DNA of 18,313 bases from an uncultured Acidimicrobiia bacterium (GTDB lineage: Bacteria; Actinomycetota; Acidimicrobiia; Spongiisociales; Spongiisociaceae). Position 1 is the first letter of the stretch, and each line of letters begins with the position of its first letter. Position numbers and translations under genes: made by a program. The stretch covers positions 1-18,313 of the forward strand of contig CALCCX010000151.1 of the NCBI GenBank assembly GCA_937900165.1, in the 5' to 3' direction. Shown one piece after another: positions 18,246 to 18,313 of the stretch. The notes beneath the pieces are model-generated. The model saw nothing but the letters and a program-made list of their open reading frames with translations. It was not told the DNA's origin and made no database searches.

Positions 18246-18313
18246 AAAAAAAAAAAAAGAAATAACAATCAAAAAAAAAAAAAAAAAAAAACAAAGTACA
18301 AACTGTACTCCAC
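18246..18313 (+). other. Poly-A read-through noise after the adapter
   Basis: Thirteen A's, a short A-rich interruption, about 21 more A's and a 22-base tail (CAAAGTACAAACTGTACTCC...) follow the adapter. Runs of A after the adapter are what Illumina four-colour instruments report past the end of a short insert. None of it should be annotated as genomic. Confidence 0.9.

Noticed and set aside
18295..18309. Inverted repeat AGTACAAACTGTACT at the extreme end
   Set aside because: It lies after the adapter and poly-A, in read noise, so it is not genomic.

Overview
The window is a GC-rich (roughly 60 % by eye), almost gap-free bacterial contig. Nearly every gene lies on the + strand. Genes overlap by ATGA or GTGA, and GTG and TTG starts are common. 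An E2 gene followed by lipB and lipA, a DUF389 membrane protein and the codon style suggest a high-GC actinobacterium-like lineage; Acidimicrobiia is a guess, and no rRNA or other marker is present to settle it. The last ~134 bases are not genomic: they are an Illumina TruSeq index adapter followed by poly-A, so this is an untrimmed short-read (probably metagenomic) contig.

Region 1 (1-7900) is a tightly packed de novo purine cluster: purL (5' end missing), purQ, purC, purE, purF, a purD-purM fusion and purN. Together they cover PRPP to SAICAR. PurB and PurH are not seen. PurE is the class II type (CO2-using, like Treponema and the animal PAICS domain), so PurK should not be needed. PurD and PurM form one polypeptide, followed by an overlapping purN, which is the order of the domains in animal GART. 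The purC-purE order matches animal PAICS.

Region 2 (7993-12788) is a lipoate-dependent dehydrogenase module: dihydrolipoamide dehydrogenase (E3), a one-lipoyl-domain E2 acyltransferase with a repetitive acidic/proline linker, and a natural LipB-LipA fusion that would build the lipoyl cofactor in situ. The fusion gene starts inside the E2 gene, so the acceptor protein and its lipoylation enzyme are probably translationally coupled.

Region 3 (12785-17611) holds a multi-pass GT39/PMT-like glycosyltransferase, acetyl-CoA synthetase (acs) and a DUF389 membrane protein. Region 4 (17695-18179, - strand) is the C-terminal part of a nucleoside phosphorylase, cut by the adapter.

I see no tRNA, rRNA, CRISPR, insertion sequence or phage gene. 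No wholly unknown system is evident. The most notable biology is the pair of enzyme fusions and the animal-like arrangement of the purine enzymes.
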